Positions 51,655-64,000 of a stretch of 64,000 nucleotides of DNA are shown one piece after another. Each line of letters opens with the position of its first letter. Position 1 is the stretch's first letter. Source of the stretch: Salinicola endophyticus (GTDB lineage Bacteria > Pseudomonadota > Gammaproteobacteria > Pseudomonadales > Halomonadaceae); assembly GCF_040536835.1 (NCBI RefSeq), contig NZ_CP159578.1, forward strand, positions 248,001-312,000. The letters run 5' to 3'. Under the pieces are notes generated by a model. That model saw only the letters and a list, made by a program, of their open reading frames with translations, made no database searches and was not told where the DNA came from. The translations under genes and the position numbers were made by a program.

Positions 51655-51981
51655 TCAGTGGCGGCCGTGGTGGTTCTCGGCGCGGGCGATGTTGGAGAGT
51701 TTGGGGTTGGCCTTGGGGTTGTGGCGGTAGAGCAGCGCCACCTTGCCCAGGCTCTGGACCAGCTCCGCGCCTGAGACCGCGATCAGCTCTTCGATCATCG
51801 CCTGGCGATCCTCGCGCTCGGGGATCGCCAGCTTGACCTTGATCAGCTCGTGGTCGCGCAGCGCACGCTCGAGCTCCTGCTGGGCGCCTTCGCCGAGACC
51901 GTTCTCGCTCACGGTGACGACCGGCTGGAGATGGTGGCCGATGCTGCGGAAGGCTTTCTTTTGTGCCGATGACAAGCTCAT
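51655..51981 (-). CDS. yhbY: CRM-domain RNA-binding protein YhbY
   Basis: A 108-residue protein consisting of a single CRM (CRS1/YhbY) domain: LSSAQKKAFRSIGHHLQPVV, then LRDHELIKVKLA. The family binds pre-50S particles. The gene lies between greA and the divergent rlmE, as in E. coli. The start MSLSSAQKK at 51981 fits homologues; an in-frame ATG 24 bases earlier is less likely. Confidence 0.94.
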   Translation of the reverse strand: MSLSSAQKKAFRSIGHHLQPVVTVSENGLGEGAQQELERALRDHELIKVKLAIPEREDRQAMIEELIAVSGAELVQSLGKVALLYRHNPKANPKLSNIARAENHHGRH

Positions 51982-52258
51982 GGTAACCTGACCGTTGGAC
52001 TTCACTAATAAGATTTAGCGGTGCTGCAATCGGTCCCACCACCGCACTGTCGAAACGCGCATGGTACGGGTTTCGGCAGCGCCAGGAAAGGCGGCAGGCG
52101 TCAAAGCCCCTTGTGACACGGCCGATTCCGGCGTGTGTCTGGCCGCTGCACCCGACTTCTCCCCCTTGGTTGCGTGGTCCGGCAGCACCCAGCGGCCCGT
52201 TTCAGCGGCCGATTCCCGTTTCGTTCCATCATTTTTCCGTATCCGCAGGTGGCCATCC

Positions 52259-52918
52259 GTGACCCGCTCCTCGACACCAGGCAAGACCGGCGCCGCGACG
52301 CGGCAGAGCAAGAGCAGCGCCGGCTGGCTCAAAGAGCACTTCGACGACCGCTACGTGCAGCAGTCGTGGAAGGATGGCTACCGTTCGCGAGCCAGCTACA
52401 AGCTGCTCGAGCTCGATCAGCGCGACGCGCTGCTGCGCCCGGGGATGGGCGTGATCGATCTGGGCGCGGCGCCAGGTGGCTGGAGCCAGGTGGCGGCGGA
52501 GAGGGTTGGCTCCGAAGGGGTGGTGATTGCCTCCGACATCCTCGAGATGGATGCGCTGGCCGGGGTCAGCTTCATTCAGGGCGATTTCACCGAGGAGAGC
52601 GTGCTCGAGGCGATTCTGGCCGAGCTCTGTGAGCGCCCTGTCGATCTGGTGCTGTCGGACATGGCGCCCAACATGAGCGGCATGGCGGCGATCGATCAGC
52701 CGCAGGCGATGTATCTGGTCGAGCTGGCGCTCGACCTGGCCCGGCAGACGCTCTCGCCGGGGGGCAACTTCCTGGCCAAGGTGTTCCAGGGTGAGGGTTT
52801 CGATGACTATCTGCGCGAGCTGCGCGCCAGCTTCACCAAGGTGGTGACGCGCAAGCCGGAGGCGTCCCGCGCCCGTTCGCGTGAGGTCTATCTGCTGGCC
52901 CAGGGGTTCAAGGGTTAG
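52259..52918 (+). CDS. rlmE: 23S rRNA 2'-O-methyltransferase RlmE (FtsJ/RrmJ)
   Basis: Methylates U2552 of 23S rRNA. From the GTG at 52259 the protein has 219 residues (209 in E. coli). The catalytic tetrad is visible as Lys in RASYKL, Asp in SDMAPNMSG, Lys in LAKVFQG and Glu in SREVYL; SAM binding is at [11 protein letters not shown]. The GTG has CAGGTGG upstream, and alignment to E. coli begins just after it; the longer frame from 52061 is unlikely. In E. coli rlmE is cotranscribed with ftsH. Confidence 0.95.
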   Translation: MTRSSTPGKTGAATRQSKSSAGWLKEHFDDRYVQQSWKDGYRSRASYKLLELDQRDALLRPGMGVIDLGAAPGGWSQVAAERVGSEGVVIASDILEMDALAGVSFIQGDFTEESVLEAILAELCERPVDLVLSDMAPNMSGMAAIDQPQAMYLVELALDLARQTLSPGGNFLAKVFQGEGFDDYLRELRASFTKVVTRKPEASRARSREVYLLAQGFKG

Positions 52919-53092
52919 GCAGCACCTGGGCTGGGCGTCGAGCTAGGGTTGGGCTTCGACAGCGCGCCGATCGAGAGCAAAGACAGGGCGGTATCGGGGT
53001 ACAGCAGATTTCAGGGCCGGTTCGAGGCGGCATTCAACACCTCGGCAGGCCGATATGTAGTGTCTAACTGGTCGACTTTCGCGCGGACACGG

Positions 53093-53121
53093 CTTGCAAG
53101 CATGGCCGCGAGCCCCCATCT
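53093..53121 (+). promoter_or_regulatory. Heat-shock (sigma-32) promoter of ftsH
   Basis: CTTGCAA at 53093-53099 and CCCCATCT at 53114-53121, with a 14-base spacer, fit sigma-32 with one mismatch in the -35. It lies about 60 bases before ftsH. The rest of the 264-base gap after rlmE shows nothing else I can name. Confidence 0.82.
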
Positions 53122-53182
53122 GAGGTAGGGTCGAGAGCATGGCAGACGCAGGCGGCGAGATTCGTACTATGAGGGTGGTGTC

Positions 53183-55150
<1,968 letters not shown>

Positions 55151-55178
55151 ACCGGCTGCCGCTCACACCCGCTCCCCT

Positions 55179-55215
55179 CGCAACAGGGCGCCGACAGGGC
55201 GCCCTGTTGCGTTAT
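55179..55215 (+). terminator. Terminator-like hairpin after ftsH
   Basis: A 14-bp perfect stem (CGCAACAGGGCGCC with its complement) with a 5-base loop is followed by TTATT, a short T-rich run. It probably weakens or ends ftsH transcription before folP. Confidence 0.7.
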
Positions 55216-55352
55216 TGGTGGCGTGAATGTGCCGGCGCCGTGGTGCTTGTGTCCCGCAGCGTAGCGCTTGCGTCGAGCGGCGGCGCTGCTTAGAGTGACT
55301 CTCTTTTTTGAGCCATTCCCCTGTTTTCCCGCTTCTTGGCGAGCCGAGGCCC

Positions 55353-56222
55353 ATGACGGAAACGCCCCACGCCGGATCGATGCTGCGCTGCGGCAAGCAC
55401 CTCTTAGACCTCACCCGTCCCCGCGTGATGGGGATTCTCAACGTCACCCCGGATTCGTTCTCCGACGGCGGTCGGCATCAGCGCCTCGACGATGCCCGGC
55501 GCCATGCCGAGCGCATGCTGGCCGAGGGCGCCGATATCATCGATGTCGGTGGCGAGTCGACCCGTCCCGGGGCGCAGCCGGTGACGCTCGACGCCGAGCG
55601 TGAGCGGGTGCTGCCGGTGGTCGAGGTGCTGACGCGCGAGTTCGATGCCCTGGTGTCGGTAGATACCAGCGCGCCGCAGATCATCACCGAGGCGGCGCAG
55701 GCGGGGGCAGGATTGATCAACGACGTGCGCGCGCTGACCCGTGACGGCGCCCTGGTCGCGGCGGCGCAGAGCGCGCTGCCGATCTGTCTGATGCACATGC
55801 AGGGCGAGCCCCAGACCATGCAGCAGGCGCCGCACTATGCCGAGCCGATCGAGGTGGCGGTGATCGACTTCCTGCGCCAGCGCGTCGCCGCCTGCGAGCA
55901 GGTGGGCATCCCGCGGGAGCGGCTGCTGATCGACCCGGGCTTCGGGTTCGCCAAGACACTGGAACACAATCTTCAACTGCTCAACCGTCTGGGCGCGCTC
56001 GATGCGCTCGACCTGCCGCTGCTGGTGGGGGTGTCGCGCAAACGCATGATCGGCGAAACGCTGGGGCGTGAGGTCAATCAGCGCCTCCCCGGTGGGCTGG
56101 CGCTGGCGGTGATGGCGCTCGAGCGTGGCGCGCGCATCCTGCGCGTGCACGACGTCGCCCCCACGCGTGACGCGATCGACATGGCTTGGGCAGTGCTGCA
56201 GGAGCGAGGAGAGCATGAGTAG
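55353..56222 (+). CDS. folP: Dihydropteroate synthase
   Basis: Joins pABA and the pterin diphosphate in folate synthesis; target of sulfonamides. The 289-residue TIM-barrel protein has the pterin-site motif [15 protein letters not shown], then [18 protein letters not shown] and the C-terminal SRKRMIG and RVHDV. I chose the ATG at 55353 (CGAGG upstream); an earlier TTG frame and a later ATG (55380) are alternatives. It overlaps glmM by eight bases. Confidence 0.95.
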   Translation: MTETPHAGSMLRCGKHLLDLTRPRVMGILNVTPDSFSDGGRHQRLDDARRHAERMLAEGADIIDVGGESTRPGAQPVTLDAERERVLPVVEVLTREFDALVSVDTSAPQIITEAAQAGAGLINDVRALTRDGALVAAAQSALPICLMHMQGEPQTMQQAPHYAEPIEVAVIDFLRQRVAACEQVGIPRERLLIDPGFGFAKTLEHNLQLLNRLGALDALDLPLLVGVSRKRMIGETLGREVNQRLPGGLALAVMALERGARILRVHDVAPTRDAIDMAWAVLQERGEHE

Positions 56223-57600
56223 ACGCTATTTCGGTACCGATGGTATTCGTGGCACGGTCGGCGAGCCGCCGATCACCGCCGATTTCATTCTCAAGCTGGG
56301 CTGGGCCATGGGTCGGGTGCTGGCGCGTCGGCTCGCCGACCAGCAGACGCGCCAGAAGTCCCACCAGGCGCCGCGGCCCAAGGTGGTGATCGGCAAGGAC
56401 ACGCGCATCTCGGGCTATATGTTCGAGTCGGCGCTGGAGGCCGGGCTGTCGGCGGCGGGGGCGGATGTCTCGCTGCTGGGGCCGATGCCTACGCCGGGGA
56501 TCGCCTATCTGACGCGGACCTTCCGCGCCGACGCCGGTATCGTCATCTCGGCCTCGCACAATCCCTATCAGGACAACGGCATCAAGTTCTTCTCCGCCGA
56601 GGGGCTCAAGCTCGCCGATGCGGTCGAGCTGGAGATCGAGGCGGAGCTCGACCAGCCACTCGAGACCATGGCCCCCCATCGCCTGGGGCGTGCGGTGCGT
56701 ATCAACGATGCCGCCGGACGCTACATCGAGTTCTGCAAGTCGACGGTGCCCAACCGGCTCGAGCTGCACGGCCTGCGCATCGTGCTCGACTGCGCCCACG
56801 GTGCCACCTATCACATTGCGCCCAACGTCTTCCGTGAGCTGGGGGCCGATGTCAGCGTGATCGGCGCCGAGCCGGATGGCCTCAACATCAACAACGGCGT
56901 CGGCTCGACCCACCCCGAACGTCTGCAGGCGGCAGTACGCGAGCGCGAGGCGGACCTCGGCATTGCTTTCGATGGCGACGGCGATCGTGTGCTGCTGGTC
57001 GGTGCCGACGGTACCCTGGTCGACGGCGACGAGATCCTCTATATCATCGCCCGCGATCTGCACGCCCGCGACAAGCTGCGCGGCGGCGTGGTGGGGACGC
57101 TGATGAGCAACTTCGGCCTGGCCGCGGCCTTCGAGCGTCAGGGGATTCCGTTCGAGCGCGCCAAGGTCGGAGACCGCTACGTCACCGAGCGCCTGCTGGC
57201 CAATGACTGGCTGCTGGGGGGCGAGTCGTCCGGACACATCCTCTGCCGCCATGTGCAGACCACCGGCGATGGCATCGTCTCGGCGCTGCAGGTACTCGCG
57301 GTGATGGTGCGCGAAAGTGCTACCCTGTCGCAGCTGCTGGAGGGTTTCGAGAAGGCGCCTCAGGCACTGGTCAACGTGCGCCTGCCCAGCGGCAGCGATG
57401 CCAAGGCGCTGCTGGAGAGTCCCGAGCTGCACCAGAGCGTGGCGGCGGTGGAGCAGGAGCTCGGCGATGGCGGCCGGGTGCTGCTGCGCCCCTCGGGCAC
57501 CGAGCCACTGATTCGGGTCATGGTGGAAGGGCGTCCGCGCTTCGACGTCGCGGCGATGGCTGGGCGGATCGCGGCGAGCGTCGAGAATCTGATCACGTAA
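56215..57600 (+). CDS. glmM: Phosphoglucosamine mutase
   Basis: Converts glucosamine-6-phosphate to glucosamine-1-phosphate for wall and LPS synthesis. The 461-residue enzyme (445 in E. coli) starts [12 protein letters not shown], has the phosphoserine Ser114 in [12 protein letters not shown], the metal loop DGDGDR and [12 protein letters not shown]. The extra length is mainly a basic insertion, [13 protein letters not shown], near residue 43. It starts inside the end of folP. Confidence 0.97.
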   Translation: MSRRYFGTDGIRGTVGEPPITADFILKLGWAMGRVLARRLADQQTRQKSHQAPRPKVVIGKDTRISGYMFESALEAGLSAAGADVSLLGPMPTPGIAYLTRTFRADAGIVISASHNPYQDNGIKFFSAEGLKLADAVELEIEAELDQPLETMAPHRLGRAVRINDAAGRYIEFCKSTVPNRLELHGLRIVLDCAHGATYHIAPNVFRELGADVSVIGAEPDGLNINNGVGSTHPERLQAAVREREADLGIAFDGDGDRVLLVGADGTLVDGDEILYIIARDLHARDKLRGGVVGTLMSNFGLAAAFERQGIPFERAKVGDRYVTERLLANDWLLGGESSGHILCRHVQTTGDGIVSALQVLAVMVRESATLSQLLEGFEKAPQALVNVRLPSGSDAKALLESPELHQSVAAVEQELGDGGRVLLRPSGTEPLIRVMVEGRPRFDVAAMAGRIAASVENLIT

Positions 57601-57685
57601 GTCGGCAGGGGCGAGAGGCGCGAGTTCTCTTGTTGTCTTGCTGTCAAGGCTTTTATACCATGTCGCACCACCGACGGGAGGTAGC

Positions 57686-58435
57686 ATGCGCAAGCCGCTG
57701 ATCGCGGGTAACTGGAAGATGAATGGCTCGGCGGAACTGGTCGAGACCTTCGCGCGGGCGTTTGCCGAGACGACGCTGCCGGCGTCGGTCGAGGTGCTGA
57801 TCCACCCTCCCTTCCCCTATCTGCAGGCCGCGTCGGAAGCCTTCGCCGCCACGCCGATCGGGCTCGGCGCGCAGACTCTCAACCCGCTGCATGCGGGCGC
57901 GCGTACCGGTGAGGTGAGCGGTCAGATGCTCAAGGAGTTCGGCGTCGAGTCGGTGCTCGTCGGCCACTCCGAGCGGCGTCAGCTCTATCGCGAAGACGAC
58001 GAGGCGGTGTTCGATCGGGTGATCGCGGCGCTGGGTGTCGGCATGCGTCCGATCCTGTGCGTCGGTGAGACGCTCGAGGAGCGCGATGCCGGGCGCACCG
58101 AAGAGGTGGTGCTGCGCCAGGTGGGCTATGTCATGTCGCGGCTCGAGCCGGCGCAGCGACGTCAGCTGACGATCGCCTACGAGCCGGTATGGGCGATCGG
58201 TACCGGGCGCACGGCGACCCCGGCGCAGGCCCAGGAAGTCATGGCGAAGATCCGAGCCTATCAGGCGGGGTTCGACCGCGAACTCGCCGCGGAGCTGCGT
58301 CTGCTCTACGGCGGGAGCATGAATGCGAGCAATGCCGCCGAGCTGCTCGCACAGCAGGATATCGACGGCGGCCTGATCGGCGGTGCGTCGCTCAAGGTCG
58401 ACGATTTCATAGCGATTTGTCAGTCAGCAGGTTGA
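57686..58435 (+). CDS. tpiA: Triosephosphate isomerase
   Basis: Interconverts DHAP and glyceraldehyde-3-phosphate. The 249-residue protein has AGNWKMN with Asn9 and Lys11, the catalytic His in VGHSERR and Glu in [11 protein letters not shown]. The start at 57686 follows GGGAGGT. Lying between glmM and secG, it matches the Pseudomonas order rather than E. coli. It ends four bases before secG. Confidence 0.97.
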   Translation: MRKPLIAGNWKMNGSAELVETFARAFAETTLPASVEVLIHPPFPYLQAASEAFAATPIGLGAQTLNPLHAGARTGEVSGQMLKEFGVESVLVGHSERRQLYREDDEAVFDRVIAALGVGMRPILCVGETLEERDAGRTEEVVLRQVGYVMSRLEPAQRRQLTIAYEPVWAIGTGRTATPAQAQEVMAKIRAYQAGFDRELAAELRLLYGGSMNASNAAELLAQQDIDGGLIGGASLKVDDFIAICQSAG

Positions 58436-58439
58436 TTTC

Positions 58440-58820
58440 ATGCAGATAGCAGTTTTGATGATCCACGTACTCATCGCCATCGCACTGGTGGTGCTCGTCC
58501 TGCTGCAGCAGGGCAAGGGCGCCGAGGCCGGTGCGGCATTCGGCGGTGGTTCCTCGCAGACGGTATTCGGCTCCCGCGGCAGCGGCGGCTTCCTGTCCAA
58601 GCTGACCGGTGGCCTGGCCGCGCTGTTCTTCGTCACCTCGCTGGCGCTGGCTTACTTCGCGTCCAACGCCAGCAGCGCGCCGCAGAGCGGCATTCCCGAT
58701 GCCCAAGTGATCGAGCAGCAACATAATGGTGCGCCGACCCTTGACGACGGCGATCAAACCGGGAATAATGCTGCGCCAGCACTCGAGGAAGGGACGCAGC
58801 AAGAATCGTCAAATCCTTGA
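58440..58820 (+). CDS. secG: Protein translocase subunit SecG
   Basis: Auxiliary subunit of the SecYEG channel. The 126-residue protein has two transmembrane helices (about 3-20 and 53-75) around the conserved loop [27 protein letters not shown], followed by a low-complexity tail. It begins four bases after tpiA. After its stop a small dyad (ACTCACGA/TCGTGAGT, 58833-58863) lacks a T tract, so readthrough into tRNA-Leu is possible. Confidence 0.95.
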   Translation: MQIAVLMIHVLIAIALVVLVLLQQGKGAEAGAAFGGGSSQTVFGSRGSGGFLSKLTGGLAALFFVTSLALAYFASNASSAPQSGIPDAQVIEQQHNGAPTLDDGDQTGNNAAPALEEGTQQESSNP

Positions 58821-58899
58821 GTGAGAAGGAAAACTCACGAGCGCCAAGTTTGGGTTCGTGAGTCTGTGTCAACGCTCTAGGGCGTGACACTCCCCTGAT

Positions 58900-58986
58900 G
58901 CCGAAGTGGTGGAATTGGTAGACACGCTATCTTGAGGGGGTAGTGACCTTACGGTCGTGCGGGTTCAAGTCCCGCCTTCGGCACCA
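58900..58986 (+). tRNA. leuU: tRNA-Leu (GAG)
   Basis: An 87-base class II tRNA with encoded CCA. The acceptor is GCCGAAG/CTTCGGC, the anticodon stem CTATC/GGTAG with loop TTGAGGG gives anticodon GAG, and a long variable arm is present. It corresponds to E. coli leuU, which also follows secG. Confidence 0.95.
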
Positions 58987-59061
58987 TCGTCAAGCCTGAG
59001 AATCGAACTGGATTCCAGACCTCTGAACGAAACCGGTTGATTGCGTGAATAGCGGCGTTCC

Positions 59062-59090
59062 TTGACCCATCGCGGGGCCGTTCCTATAAT
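59062..59090 (+). promoter_or_regulatory. Sigma-70 promoter of the initiator tRNA
   Basis: TTGACC (59062-59067) and a perfect TATAAT (59085-59090) lie 17 bases apart, followed by CGCC, a GC-rich discriminator like those of growth-rate-controlled stable RNA genes. The tRNA begins about 14 bases further on. Confidence 0.9.
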
Positions 59091-59104
59091 CGCCAACCTG
59101 ATGT

Positions 59105-59181
<77 letters not shown>

Positions 59182-59194
59182 AGTTTTTTGAAAG

Positions 59195-59219
59195 GCCCCT
59201 TCAAGAGAAGGGGCTTTTT
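59195..59219 (+). terminator. Terminator after the initiator tRNA
   Basis: GCCCCTTC and GAAGGGGC form an 8-bp stem with an AAGA loop, followed by five Ts. It may let some transcription continue into rimP, as in the E. coli metY operon. Nothing clear is seen in the 121 bases from here to rimP. Confidence 0.88.
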
Positions 59220-59340
59220 GTTAGCGGCTTTGTCGTTCTCAACTTAGCCTGCTGACGCCAACGTCAGTCAGCCACCTAGCACCTTGCATTTCTCTCAACT
59301 CCCGGTCAGGTGCCTGATGCAACTGCTGTAGGAGTCGTCT

Positions 59341-59802
59341 GTGGTCACCAAGGACGCAGCACTATATGCGATCATCGAACCCGTGGTCACCGCCATGGGT
59401 TTCGAGCTGTGGGGCCTGGAGTATCTGGCTCAGGGCAAGCACTCCAAGTTGATGATCTTCATCGATAGCCCCAACGGTATCTCGGTGGACGACTGCGCCG
59501 ATGTCAGCCGCCAGGTGAGCGGTGTGCTCGATGTCGAGGATCCGATCACGAGCCATTACAGCCTGGAAGTCTCTTCTCCCGGGCTAGACCGCCCGCTCTA
59601 TACCCTGGATCACTTCTCGCGTTTTCGTGGCCACGTCGTGCAGCTGAAGCTGCGCACGGCGTTCGATGGCCGGCGCAAGTTCCAGGGGCTGCTGGCCGGC
59701 GTCGAGGACGACGATGTGCTGCTGCAGATCGATGGCGAAGAGTACTGCTTCCCCATCGAGAGCATCGATCAAGCGCGCGTCGTGCCGCAGTTCGACGACT
59801 GA
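59341..59802 (+). CDS. rimP: Ribosome maturation factor RimP
   Basis: Needed for 30S subunit maturation. The 153-residue protein begins at a GTG with GGAGT upstream, and has the family stretches [35 protein letters not shown] and [13 protein letters not shown]. It is the first protein gene of the rimP-nusA-infB unit. Confidence 0.96.
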   Translation: MVTKDAALYAIIEPVVTAMGFELWGLEYLAQGKHSKLMIFIDSPNGISVDDCADVSRQVSGVLDVEDPITSHYSLEVSSPGLDRPLYTLDHFSRFRGHVVQLKLRTAFDGRRKFQGLLAGVEDDDVLLQIDGEEYCFPIESIDQARVVPQFDD

Positions 59803-59944
59803 CGCCGAACATCACTGTCGGTGGATCGGTAGCCGCCGATCGCGCTGTCGACACCACCCATCGATCACAAGAAGAGGCGCCGGATCCACGCTTCGATGCG
59901 AGCAAGGCGTTTCCACAGAACCGGTTTTTCGGCGAGGCATAGGC

Positions 59945-61438
59945 ATGAGCAAAGAGATACTGCTGGTCGTTGACGCCATCTCCAACGAGAAGAGCGTTCC
60001 CCGAGACGTGATCTTCGAAGCCGTCGAGGCGGCGCTCGCGAGCGCCTCGCGCAAGCGTTTCGAAGGTCAGGACGTGAGCGTTCGGGTCGAGATCGACCGG
60101 CGCACCGGTGAGTACGACACCTTCCGCCGCTGGACCGTGGTCGAAGACGAAGAGTATCTCAGCGAAGAGCGCGAGATTCCGCTGTCCGAAGCCGAGCAGC
60201 GCGATCCGCCGCTGGCCCTCGGCGACGTCGTCGAAGAGCAGATCGAGTCGGTGGCCTTCGGCCGCATCGCGGCGCAGACCGCCAAGCAGGTCATCGTGCA
60301 GAAGGTGCGCGAGGCCGAGCGGGCGCAGATCGTCAAGCAGTATGCCGAGCGCGAGGGTGAGCTGGTCGCCGGTATCGTCAAGAAGACGACACGCGATGGC
60401 CTCATCATCGATCTGGGCGAGAATGCCGAAGGCTTCCTGCCGCGCGGCGAGATGATCCCCGGCGAGCGCTATCGCATGAACGAGCGTGTGCGCGCGCTGC
60501 TGTGGAAGGTCGATCCGGAAGCCCGCGGCTCCCAGCTGATCCTGTCGCGGACCAAGCCCGGCATGCTGGTCGAGCTGTTCAAGATCGAGGTGCCCGAGAT
60601 CGCCGAGCAGCTGATCGAGATCAAGGGCGCGGCACGCGATCCGGGCGCACGCGCCAAGATCGCGGTCAAGACCAACGACAAGCGCATCGATCCGGTCGGT
60701 GCCTGCGTCGGTATGCGCGGTTCGCGTGTGCAAGCGGTGTCCAACGAACTGCGCAACGAGCGCGTGGACATCATTCTATGGGACGACAACCCCGCCCAGC
60801 TGGTGATCAACGCCATGGCGCCGGCGGAAGTCGCTTCCATTCTCGTCGATGAAGACGCCCATTCGATGGACGTCGCCGTCGCCGAGGACAACCTCGCTCA
60901 GGCCATCGGCCGCAGCGGTCAGAACGTGCGGCTCGCCAGCGAGCTGACGGGCTGGACGCTCAACGTCATGACCGTGGACGAGGCCGAGGGTAAACGCGAG
61001 CAGGAAGTCGACAGCCTGATCGAATATTTCATCAACCATCTCGAGATCGACGAAGACGTCGCCCGCATCCTGGTCGAGGAAGGGTTCACGACGATCGAGG
61101 AGCTGGCCTACGTGCCGCTCGAGGAGATGCTGGAGATCGAAGAGTTCGATGAGGATCTGATCGAGGAACTGCGAGCAAGGGCCAAGGATGAGCTGCTCAA
61201 CCTGGCTATCGCCTCGGAAGAGGAACTGGACGGCGCTCAGCCCGCCGAAGACCTTCTCTCGATGGACGGCATGGACCGCCACCTGGCATTCATTCTCGCC
61301 AGCCGTGGCATCGTCACCATGGAGGACCTTGCGGAACAGTCCATCGAGGATCTGAAGGATATCGACGACGTGGACGAGGAGCGCGCAGCGGCACTGATCA
61401 TGACTGCCCGTGCGCCTTGGTTTCAGAGCGAAGAGTAA
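59945..61438 (+). CDS. nusA: Transcription termination/antitermination factor NusA
   Basis: RNA polymerase-bound factor for pausing, termination and rRNA antitermination. The 497-residue protein (495 in E. coli) has the N-terminal polymerase-binding domain, an S1 domain (about 135-200), two KH domains (about 230-345) with [14 protein letters not shown] and [12 protein letters not shown], and two acidic C-terminal repeats (about 360-490). The start [11 protein letters not shown] at 59945 is conserved; the longer frame from 59666 overlaps rimP. Confidence 0.97.
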   Translation: MSKEILLVVDAISNEKSVPRDVIFEAVEAALASASRKRFEGQDVSVRVEIDRRTGEYDTFRRWTVVEDEEYLSEEREIPLSEAEQRDPPLALGDVVEEQIESVAFGRIAAQTAKQVIVQKVREAERAQIVKQYAEREGELVAGIVKKTTRDGLIIDLGENAEGFLPRGEMIPGERYRMNERVRALLWKVDPEARGSQLILSRTKPGMLVELFKIEVPEIAEQLIEIKGAARDPGARAKIAVKTNDKRIDPVGACVGMRGSRVQAVSNELRNERVDIILWDDNPAQLVINAMAPAEVASILVDEDAHSMDVAVAEDNLAQAIGRSGQNVRLASELTGWTLNVMTVDEAEGKREQEVDSLIEYFINHLEIDEDVARILVEEGFTTIEELAYVPLEEMLEIEEFDEDLIEELRARAKDELLNLAIASEEELDGAQPAEDLLSMDGMDRHLAFILASRGIVTMEDLAEQSIEDLKDIDDVDEERAAALIMTARAPWFQSEE

Positions 61439-61465
61439 CGTGGTCACGGGTTCAGGAGGGTCGTA

Positions 61466-63988
61466 ATGTCAGACATGACCGTAAAAGAGTTTGCCGGCAA
61501 GGTGGGACGCGATGTCTCCCGCTTGCTAGAACAGATGAAAGATGCAGGCCTCCCGCACAAGCAGGAGAGTGACGCCGTATCCGAAGAAGACAAGCAGCGC
61601 CTGCTCGACCATCTGACCAAGAGTCATGGTGGGGGCCGGGGTCCGCGCAATCGGATCACGCTGACGCGCAACACCCGCAGCAAGATTCGCTCGGGCGAGC
61701 GTGGCAAGACCATCGAGGTGCAGGTGCGTAAGAAGCGCACCTACGTCAAGCGCGACGCCGAGCCGGCCGAAGAGGCGCCGGTCGAGGAGTCCGGTCCGCG
61801 TCAGCTGGTCGGCGACATGGCCGATCATCAGGCGCAGCAGGCCGAGCAGCAGGCGCAGGCCGACGCGGCCGCGAAGGCTGCCGCCGAGAGCGCCGGTCAG
61901 GAGAGCTCCAACAAGGCCGCGGCGCCGTCGCCGGCCCCTGCAGCCCCGGGCGACGACATTCCCCAGGAACCGCAGGTCGAGGATGACGAGCCGGTCTCCA
62001 ACAGCCAGCCGTTCGTCGAGCCGCCGCCCAAGGAGCAGCGTACCGACAACCGTCGCGCGCACCCCAAGAAGGAGAAGGAGCGCGACAGCGGCGGCCGGCG
62101 TGGTCGGCGTGACGACGACGACGATCGCGGTGAGCGGCGTCGCGGCGGCAAGAAGGTCAAGCGTGCCGAGCGTCGTGGCACCCGCCGTGGGCGTGGCGAC
62201 AATCAGCACGGGTTCCAGAAGCCGACCCAGCCGATCGTGCGTGAAGTGGCGATCCCCGAGTCGATCAGCGTGGCCGACCTCGCCGACAAGATGTCGATCA
62301 AGGCCAACGAAGTGATCAAGGCCATGTTCAGCATGGGCGCGGCGGTGACCATCAACCAGACCATCGACCAGGATACGGCTGCGATCGTGGTCGAGGAGAT
62401 GGGCCACAAGCCGCGTCTGGTCAAGGAAGATGCGCTCGAGACCGAAGTGCTCGAGAACATCTCCTACGAGGGCGACGAGATCACCCGCTCGCCGGTGGTG
62501 ACGGTGATGGGCCACGTCGACCACGGCAAGACCTCGCTGCTCGACTTCATCCGTCGCACCAAGGTGGCGACCGGTGAAGCCGGCGGGATCACCCAGCACA
62601 TCGGCGCCTACCACGTCGAAGGCGAGCACGGCGGCGTGACCTTCCTCGACACCCCCGGACACGCGGCCTTTACCGCCATGCGTGCCCGCGGTGCCCAGGC
62701 CACCGACGTGGTCATCCTGGTGGTGGCTGCCGACGACGGCGTGATGCCGCAGACGATCGAGGCGGTCGAGCACGCCAAGGCGGCCGGCGTGCCGCTGGTG
62801 GTGGCGATCAACAAGATCGACAAAGAAGGTGCCGACCTCGACCGCATTCGTAACGAGCTCTCCCAGCACGGCGTGATCTCGGAAGAGTGGGGCGGCGACA
62901 CCCAGTTCGTGCCCGTCTCGGCCAAGACCGGTGATGGTATCGATCAGCTGCTCGAATCCGTGCTGCTGGTCTCTGAAGTCCTCGAGCTCAAGGCCGTTCC
63001 CGAAGCGCCCGGCAAGGGTGTGGTGGTCGAGTCGCGGCTCGATCGCGGCCGCGGTCCGGTCGCCACCGTGCTGGTCCAGAACGGTACCCTGAGCCGTGGC
63101 GATATCGTACTCGCCGGCCTGCACTACGGCCGCGTGCGCGCGCTGACCAACGAACTCGGCCAGCAGGTCGAGTCGGTGGGCCCGTCGATGCCAGTGGAGA
63201 TCCAGGGGCTCGACGGTACGCCGGAAGCGGGCGAAGACTTCATGGTGCTGGCCGACGAGAAGAAGGCGCGCGAGATCGCCAACTTCCGTCAGGGCAAATA
63301 CCGCGAAGTGCGTCTGGCGCGGCAGCAGAAGGCCAAGCTGGAGAACATGTTCAGCCAGATGGGCCAGGACGAAGTGGCCAAGGTCAACGTCGTGCTCAAG
63401 GCCGACGTCCAGGGCTCGCTGGAAGCGATCCGTGGTGCACTGGAAGAGCTCTCCACCGACGAAGTCCAGGTCGCCGTGGTCTCCTCCGGGGTCGGTGGTA
63501 TCACCGGCACCGACGCCAACCTGGCGCTCGCCAGCGAGGCGATTCTGGTCGGCTTCAACGTGCGTGCCGATGCCTCCGCACGGGAGATCGTCGAGCGTGA
63601 AGGGCTGGATCTGCGCTACTACAGCGTCATCTACCAGCTGATCGACGAGGTCAAGCAGGCCATGAGCGGCATGCTGGCACCGGAGTGGAAGGAAGAGATC
63701 GTCGGTATCGCCGAAGTGCGCGACGTGTTCAAGGCGCCGAAGATCGGCGCGATCGCTGGCTGTATGGTCATCGAGGGCACCGTCCACCGCAACAAGAAGA
63801 TCCGTGTACTGCGCGACAACGTGGTCATCTACGAAGGCGATCTGGAGTCCCTGCGTCGCTTCAAGGATGACGTCAACGAAGTGCGCAACGGCATGGAGTG
63901 CGGTATCGGCGTCAAGAACTACAACGACGTTCAGGTCGGCGACAAGATCGAGGTCTTCGATCAGGTCAAGGTCGAACGCTCGCTGTAA
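61466..63988 (+). CDS. infB: Translation initiation factor IF-2
   Basis: GTPase that brings initiator tRNA to the ribosome, 840 residues and complete. The N-terminal 270 residues hold the small IF2-N motif ([17 protein letters not shown]) and a long low-complexity region rich in Glu, Ala, Gln and then Arg/Asp. The G domain starts with GHVDHGKT at about 349-356, followed by DTPGH and NKID. Domains II to IV follow. It begins 27 bases after nusA; the stop is 12 bases from the window end. Confidence 0.98.
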   Translation: MSDMTVKEFAGKVGRDVSRLLEQMKDAGLPHKQESDAVSEEDKQRLLDHLTKSHGGGRGPRNRITLTRNTRSKIRSGERGKTIEVQVRKKRTYVKRDAEPAEEAPVEESGPRQLVGDMADHQAQQAEQQAQADAAAKAAAESAGQESSNKAAAPSPAPAAPGDDIPQEPQVEDDEPVSNSQPFVEPPPKEQRTDNRRAHPKKEKERDSGGRRGRRDDDDDRGERRRGGKKVKRAERRGTRRGRGDNQHGFQKPTQPIVREVAIPESISVADLADKMSIKANEVIKAMFSMGAAVTINQTIDQDTAAIVVEEMGHKPRLVKEDALETEVLENISYEGDEITRSPVVTVMGHVDHGKTSLLDFIRRTKVATGEAGGITQHIGAYHVEGEHGGVTFLDTPGHAAFTAMRARGAQATDVVILVVAADDGVMPQTIEAVEHAKAAGVPLVVAINKIDKEGADLDRIRNELSQHGVISEEWGGDTQFVPVSAKTGDGIDQLLESVLLVSEVLELKAVPEAPGKGVVVESRLDRGRGPVATVLVQNGTLSRGDIVLAGLHYGRVRALTNELGQQVESVGPSMPVEIQGLDGTPEAGEDFMVLADEKKAREIANFRQGKYREVRLARQQKAKLENMFSQMGQDEVAKVNVVLKADVQGSLEAIRGALEELSTDEVQVAVVSSGVGGITGTDANLALASEAILVGFNVRADASAREIVEREGLDLRYYSVIYQLIDEVKQAMSGMLAPEWKEEIVGIAEVRDVFKAPKIGAIAGCMVIEGTVHRNKKIRVLRDNVVIYEGDLESLRRFKDDVNEVRNGMECGIGVKNYNDVQVGDKIEVFDQVKVERSL

Positions 63989-64000
63989 GCGGCGATCCCC

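Overview
The window is a GC-rich, gene-dense stretch of a gammaproteobacterial chromosome, almost entirely core genes in conserved neighbourhoods. The protein sequences and several gene orders (argH divergent from hemC, lptM-lysA-dapF-DUF484-xerC, carA-carB-greA, glmM-tpiA-secG) look like the Pseudomonas/Oceanospirillales side of the class. My best guess is a Halomonadaceae member (Halomonas, Chromohalobacter or Salinicola type); the genus is inference only. I saw no insertion sequence, prophage, CRISPR array, toxin-antitoxin pair or defence island.

Layout. 1-4.3 kb: 3' end of the NADH dehydrogenase I operon (nuoL partial, nuoM, nuoN), then a terminator and the first copy of a structured repeat. 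4.6-6.0 kb: an EEP-family phosphodiesterase and dsbA. 6.3-13.2 kb: engB, then a leftward set argH-lptM-lysA-dapF-DUF484-xerC-yigB. 13.5-19.1 kb: hemC-hemD-hemX-hemY and a NagK-like ROK kinase. 19.2-25.1 kb: the YbiO-type channel, a small zinc-ribbon protein, tmRNA with smpB, ratA-rnfH, bamE and fur. 25.2-31.1 kb: recN under an SOS promoter and the heat-shock set grpE-dnaK-dnaJ. 31.2-39.8 kb: an NAD-linked molybdenum formate dehydrogenase (fdsGBA and fdsD), a divergent regulator, a second repeat copy and an OFA-family transporter. 40.1-45.3 kb: an esterase-like lipoprotein, an EamA exporter and a three-gene iron-type ABC importer behind a possible Fur box. 45.4-51.5 kb: dapB, carA, carB, greA. 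51.6-64 kb: yhbY, rlmE, ftsH, folP, glmM, tpiA, secG, tRNA-Leu(GAG), initiator tRNA, rimP, nusA and infB, closely matching the E. coli ftsH-infB region.

How the genes work together. Two protein quality-control systems carry recognisable sigma-32 promoters: grpE and dnaK (dnaJ follows dnaK), and ftsH. tmRNA and SmpB rescue stalled ribosomes. dapB, dapF and lysA belong to the diaminopimelate/lysine pathway, and carAB with argH to arginine and pyrimidine synthesis. The formate block is the only clearly accessory metabolic module: a cytoplasmic FdsGBAD enzyme, a ModE/LysR-like regulator and a candidate formate or oxalate carrier.

The least ordinary items are the roughly 150-165 bp structured repeat present twice, both times between convergent genes; a possible attenuator with an overlapping 34-codon ORF ahead of carA; an initiator tRNA with U1/U72 in place of the usual C1/A72; and a Fur with no cysteine. 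None amounts to a new system by itself.
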